NCBI GenBank assembly: GCA_029641185.1
Contig: JAPWGK010000004.1
Coordinates: 1,550,001 to 1,614,000 of the forward strand
Length of the DNA stretch: 64,000 nucleotides
Direction of reading: 5' to 3'
From: Pseudofabraea citricarpa
Lineage: Eukaryota; Ascomycota; Leotiomycetes; Helotiales; Dermateaceae
Below are positions 59,581 to 64,000 of the stretch, piece by piece. The notes beneath the pieces were generated by a model that was not told the DNA's origin, did not search any database, and saw only the letters and a list, made by a program, of their open reading frames with translations. The translations under genes were made by a program, and so were the position numbers. Position 1 is the first letter of the stretch, and every line of letters begins with the position of its first letter.

Positions 59581-59764
59581 ACGTTCTAGTTAGTTAGCGT
59601 TCTAGCTTCTAGTTAGTTAGCGTTCTAGCTTCTAGTTAGTTAGTATTCTAGCTTCTAGTTAGTTAGCGTTCTAGCTTCTAGTTAATTAGTATTCTAGCTT
59701 CTAGTTAGTCGGAGTTCTACCTTCTAGTTAGTTAGTATTTTAGCTTCTAGTTAGCTAAAATTTC
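59581..59764 (+). repeat. 23-bp minisatellite
   Basis: At least seven tandem copies with period 23, unit AGCTTCTAGTTAGTTAGCGTTCT with variants (for example GTATTCT or GGAGTTCT for the last positions). Copies start at 59604, 59627, 59650, 59673, 59696, 59719 and 59742, with a partial copy before them. Further degenerate copies occur to about 59820. It lies at the boundary of the AT-rich tract and itself has no CA or TG. Confidence 0.9.
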
Positions 59765-61010
59765 TTAAATCCTACCTTCTAATTAGTTACTTTCTAGCTT
59801 CTAGTTAACTAAATTTTCCTTAATCTTATATTTTTCCTATTAATTTCTTAAAAAATCAAATATTAAAAGAGATAAACTAGAAATTATAAAAAGATATATT
59901 TTTAGTATTAAACTTATAATAATTAAATTAAATATTTAATAGTAATAAAAAAGTTTAAGAGAATTAAAAAGATTTAAAAAAAGATATTTAAGTTTATAAG
60001 AATTATTAGAATATAAAATCCCTTAAAATATAATATTAATAGATAAAAATAATCTACTAAGAATAATCTTAAAAGTAAACTTCTTAGTAATAAGAATTAT
60101 AATAAAAAGATCTTAAAATTTTATAAAATTTTCGATTATAAGATAAAAAAGAAATAAAAGGTTACTTATAAAATAATAAAAGTAACTAAAAAAAGCGATT
60201 ATATTAAAAAACTTCTTATAATATATTATACTTTATATATATTATATTCTTAAACGAGTAATATTATTAAGATAAAAGATCTTATAAAGCTTAATAAACT
60301 TAAGTTATACCTAAGAGCTAAGATTCTTATTAGCTAGAAATTATATAAGAAATATAATTTATTTTAGTAATACTTAAATAAAATAATAAGTATTAGTTTT
60401 AATTTTTATTATTTAAAAAATCTAGGTAAAATTAAAAAAGTTTAAAAAGCTAATAATAATAATAATATATTTCTAAGAAATTTATTAGATATTACTAATA
60501 AAAAAAAAGAAATCGAATTTTTTAGACTAAAAAGAAAGATAAAATTTATAATTATAAGAAGATAAATTATAATTAAATTAGCTAAATTAGATAAAATAAC
60601 TACTAAGAAATAAAAGTACGAAAGAAATAATTATAAATTAGAAGACTTAGATAATAATTCTAAGTATATAATATCTTATATATTAAAAAAAGTTAATTAC
60701 TTAAAAAAAAAACTTTATTATAAAACTTTTAATTCTTCTAAGAATTTCTTAAATAATTATTATAATTATTTTACCTAAAGAAAATAATATTATCTTTAAA
60801 TTAAGTTAAAATAAAAGATTATATATTACTAGTATATTTAATCTTTATTATATACTTAAAAAAGAAAAAGAAGAAAATTAATAATTTAAGAAAAATTTAA
60901 TATACTTTTTTATTAAAGTTATTAGTAAAATAAGCTAAAATTAAAACTAAAGCTAATAAAAAGATAATTTAAGTATATAATAAAAAGAATTATAAATCTT
61001 AAGCTCTAGT

Positions 61011-61325
61011 AAATAAGCTTCTTAAATATCTTATTATAATTAAATAATATCTTAAAAGTATTAATATTATCTTATTATAAATTACTAGAATTCTTAGCCT
61101 TTAGTATATTATAATAAATAAGCTTCTTAAATACCTTATTATAACTAAGTAATATCTTAAAAATATTAGTATTATTTTATTATAAATTATTAGAATTCCT
61201 AGCTTTTAATATATTTTAATAAATAAGCTTCTTAAATATCTTATTATAACTAAGTAATATCTTAAAAGTATTAATATTATCTTATTATAAATTATTAGAA
61301 TTCTTAGCTTTTAATATATATATAA
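61011..61325 (+). repeat. Three tandem copies of a 105-bp AT-rich repeat
   Basis: Copies begin with AAATAAGCTTCTTAAATA at 61011, 61116 and 61221, period 105 bp, differing at only a few positions. The third runs into the TA-rich repeat that follows. Confidence 0.85.
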
Positions 61326-61407
61326 TATATAAGTATATATATAATATATAAGTATATATATAATATATAAGTATATATATAATATATAAGTATATATATA
61401 ATATATT
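61312..61407 (+). repeat. 19-bp TA-rich tandem repeat
   Basis: Unit AAGTATATATATAATATAT, copies starting at 61331, 61350, 61369 and 61388, with a partial copy before. It is probably able to form hairpins. Confidence 0.88.
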
Positions 61408-64000
61408 ATTATAATTCTTATATAAATTACTTAAGATATATATTATATATTTACTTCTCTTATATATATTTTACTTATCTTATATTATAATATTATATAG
61501 CAAAAGTAGAGATAATTTAAGTAATTAAAAAAATATAAAGAATATAATTTATATTATCTAATTAGAAGAAGCGAGAGATTATAAGAAAGAGCGTATTTAT
61601 ATAAGATTAATACTTATTATTAAGTAGATTACCTTAGTTATCTTAATCTCTTATATAATAAATTACTTAATCTTAGATTTTATAATATACCTTATAGTTT
61701 ATTACGCTTAATACGCGTATTATTTTCTAGGAGTATAAGATTAATATATTATCCCTAAATAAGTAAATAATATAAGCTAGATAATTATATTATATACGAT
61801 TATTTATTAATCAAATTATTAGATTAGGTTCGCAAATTAGAGATTTTCTTATATTATCTTTAGTTCTTTTAATTTAGCTAATACTAGGAGTAACCTAATT
61901 ATTATTTTATAGATTAAAAATCTTACTTATAAAATTCTTACTTTATAACTTCTTCCTTCTTTTCTCTTATAATCTTAATCTTAATCTTAATTATAATATT
62001 ATTAAGCTTAAGTATTTTTTTTATTCTTTTTCTTTTTCTTTTTATTATTCGCTTTTTTTAATAAGTAAATTAAAGATATCTTATATTACTTATAAGGTAA
62101 AAATAAAAAACCTATTAAAGGTATATAAAATAAAAGAGACTTTTATAAGATTTATTTTTTTTCTTTTTTTTTCTTTAATATATAAATAATCTTTTATATT
62201 TTATATTAGTTACTTATTATTTTATAAGTTATAAATATTTATAATTCTTCTTAAGCTAGAGATTTATCTACTAATAAGCTTATATAACCTATTATAAAGC
62301 TTCTTATTATTAATATTAAGCCGGCTAATATACCTTTTATTTTTTACGTAACTTATTTTTTTATACTTTTTTCTCTTATTTAACTTACTTCTAATAAATA
62401 TCTTTATTTTAGTATAATATCCTAAGGATTTTAATTAACTTAAGATAACTTTTATTAGTTTACGATTAATAACTCTTATCTTAAGCGTATACTTATTATA
62501 TATAAGAAATTCTAGTACGACTTCTTAGCTCTTAAGAATAAGTTTAAGTAACTTACTAATAAGACTAATAACTTTAATTATAAGAAACTTCTTATTTTAA
62601 AGGATTTATTTTTTCCTTATAAATATTTTTATCTAATACTTATATTATTACTAATTATTATCTAGTTACTTTATATAATAAATATAATTATATAAACTAA
62701 CTTATATTTACTTATACTTATAAGAGTAATACTCCTAAGCTTCTTAAGAGTCTAGATAATATTATTCTTTTTTAGTTAAATAGTTTATCTAATAATAATA
62801 AAGATAATAATAATATCTTTAATTAGTATATTATTAAACGCGAATATTATTTTTATAAATATTATATTTATTAAGAGGAGGATTCTAATTAATCTTCTAG
62901 ATACTAGAAGCTTAATATTAAAAAGCTTAATATAAAGTCTCTTAGGAAGATTCTTTAGGTTCCTAGGAATAAATACTTAATTTCTTATCTTAGTTATTTA
63001 AAGAATATCTTAAGTAATAAGAGTAATAATTAATATTTTAAGATTATTAATAAAAATAAATATTACTTATTATACTTATTTAAATATATTTATATCCTAA
63101 TTCCTAATTTAATTTTACCTTTTACTAAGTATTTTATTATTACTTTTTAAGAAAAAGCTTTCTTTTTTTCTAAGATATATTCTTATATTTCCTTAAATAA
63201 GAATTTTACTAATTTATTACTCTTAGGATCTAGAAAAATATCGCTTAGCTATTTATTAGACTTTAGAATTAGATATTAATTATAATAAGTTAGAATAAGT
63301 TAAGAGAATTTATAATTATAAGTATAACTCTAGGTTTATTAGTCCTAGTAAATAAGATAAAAAGAAGGCTTATCTTATAAAAATAACTAATAATATAATT
63401 AATATTTTACTTAGTTAAAAGCTTAGTTTATTTTTATTTAATTATTTATATAAGTATAAGCTTAGTAACTTATAAATATTACTTAGGAATACTTCTTATT
63501 ATAACTTTAATAATTATTATTATATTTTAAAGTATTTTACTTAAATAAAAGAAATTTATAAATAAAAATATAAATAAAAGTAAAAACTCTTTTACTTTTT
63601 AAAATTACTTTTTTATCTTATTATAAGTATCTTATATATTAAATAAAGCTTAAAAATATTTAAACTTATATTAAGAAAGATTTTTTATAAGATTATTAGC
63701 TAGTATATTATTTATAAGAATATAAGATACTTTAAAAGTATTTTTATTATACTCTTAGTATAATTATATATTTTAAATATTTATATATCTTAGCTTAGTT
63801 ACGATTCTTATATTTTCTCTAATAATTAGACGAATCGTTTATTAGTTATTATAAAAGATTATTTATAGCTTCTTAATCTCTAGACTTAATTCTTTAAAAA
63901 GCTTCTAAAAAACTATAATTTCTTTTATTATAAACTTAATATCCTAAAGTTTAGCTTTTATAATTAATATAAATACGTTTAATTAATATATTACTTTCTA

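Larger units (their letters stand above)
59419..64000. repeat. AT-rich, RIP-saturated tract
   Basis: From about 59520 to the window end the sequence is overwhelmingly A+T and almost devoid of CA and TG dinucleotides, while CT, CC and CG still occur. That pattern follows from repeat-induced point mutation, which converts CpA to TpA on both strands in duplicated DNA. All frames are closed by TAA/TAG. Original content was probably one or more transposable elements, now unrecognisable. The tract runs off the window end, so it may be a large AT isochore, a subtelomere or pericentromeric DNA. Confidence 0.82.

Noticed and set aside
61312..61407. CRISPR-like array
   Set aside because: Units are directly contiguous with no spacers and are pure TA-rich repeats in a fungal genome.

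Overview
The window is nuclear DNA from a filamentous ascomycete (Pezizomycotina). Genes are compact and interrupted by short introns, mostly 45-90 nt, with GT(A/G)NGT donors and CTAAC/CTGAC-like branch sites. Proteins are of fungal type (HET domain, Ctr copper transporters, an alpha/beta hydrolase with an N-terminal membrane module, a Dsc4-like DUF1746 protein). A long AT-rich tract at the right end is almost free of CpA/TpG, the signature of saturated repeat-induced point mutation (RIP). A leotiomycete is my guess for the class, but nothing in the sequence proves it. Gene models were spliced by hand; every multi-exon model given as firm closes to a multiple of three.

From 0.5 to 51 kb the layout is ordinary, housekeeping-rich euchromatin on both strands. 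In order: PWWP chromatin protein (+), RCL1 (+), Dsc4-like (-), membrane alpha/beta-hydrolase (-), PPE1 methylesterase (+), RFC2 (-), FAD monooxygenase (-), SEC20 SNARE (-) divergent from mitoribosomal mL53 (+), inorganic pyrophosphatase (-), MAP1 (+), DUS2 (+), Ctr copper transporter (-), MFS drug transporter (-), methylmalonate-semialdehyde dehydrogenase (-), second Ctr transporter (-), small coiled-coil protein (+), disordered protein (-), SRm160-like PWI/RS splicing factor (+), EAF6 (+), F-box/JmjC protein (-) divergent from eIF4A (+), coiled-coil protein (+), and a Nudix CoA-diphosphatase (-).

From 51 to 59.4 kb the sequence is gene-poor. It holds a foldback (MITE-like) element, a 25-base poly-G tract between inverted flanks, a tiny gene for a secreted cysteine-rich protein, the decayed remains of a TPR-type gene, and an intact HET-domain gene. 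From about 59.5 kb to the end is a 4.4-kb AT-rich, RIP-saturated tract with a 23-bp minisatellite at its edge, three copies of a 105-bp repeat and a 19-bp TA-rich repeat. No protein gene survives there.

The genes are not one pathway. Themes are translation and ribosome work (RCL1, eIF4A, MAP1, DUS2, mL53), chromatin (PWWP, EAF6, JmjC), copper uptake (two Ctr genes 8 kb apart) and, on the right, nonself-recognition or effector-type genes beside RIP-damaged repeats. I saw no tRNA, rRNA, CRISPR array or intact transposon. The best candidates for a second look are a pyrophosphatase gene that appears to make mitochondrial and cytosolic forms from two AUGs, a hydrolase without its nucleophile, the isolated secreted cysteine-rich gene, and the HET/RIP boundary.
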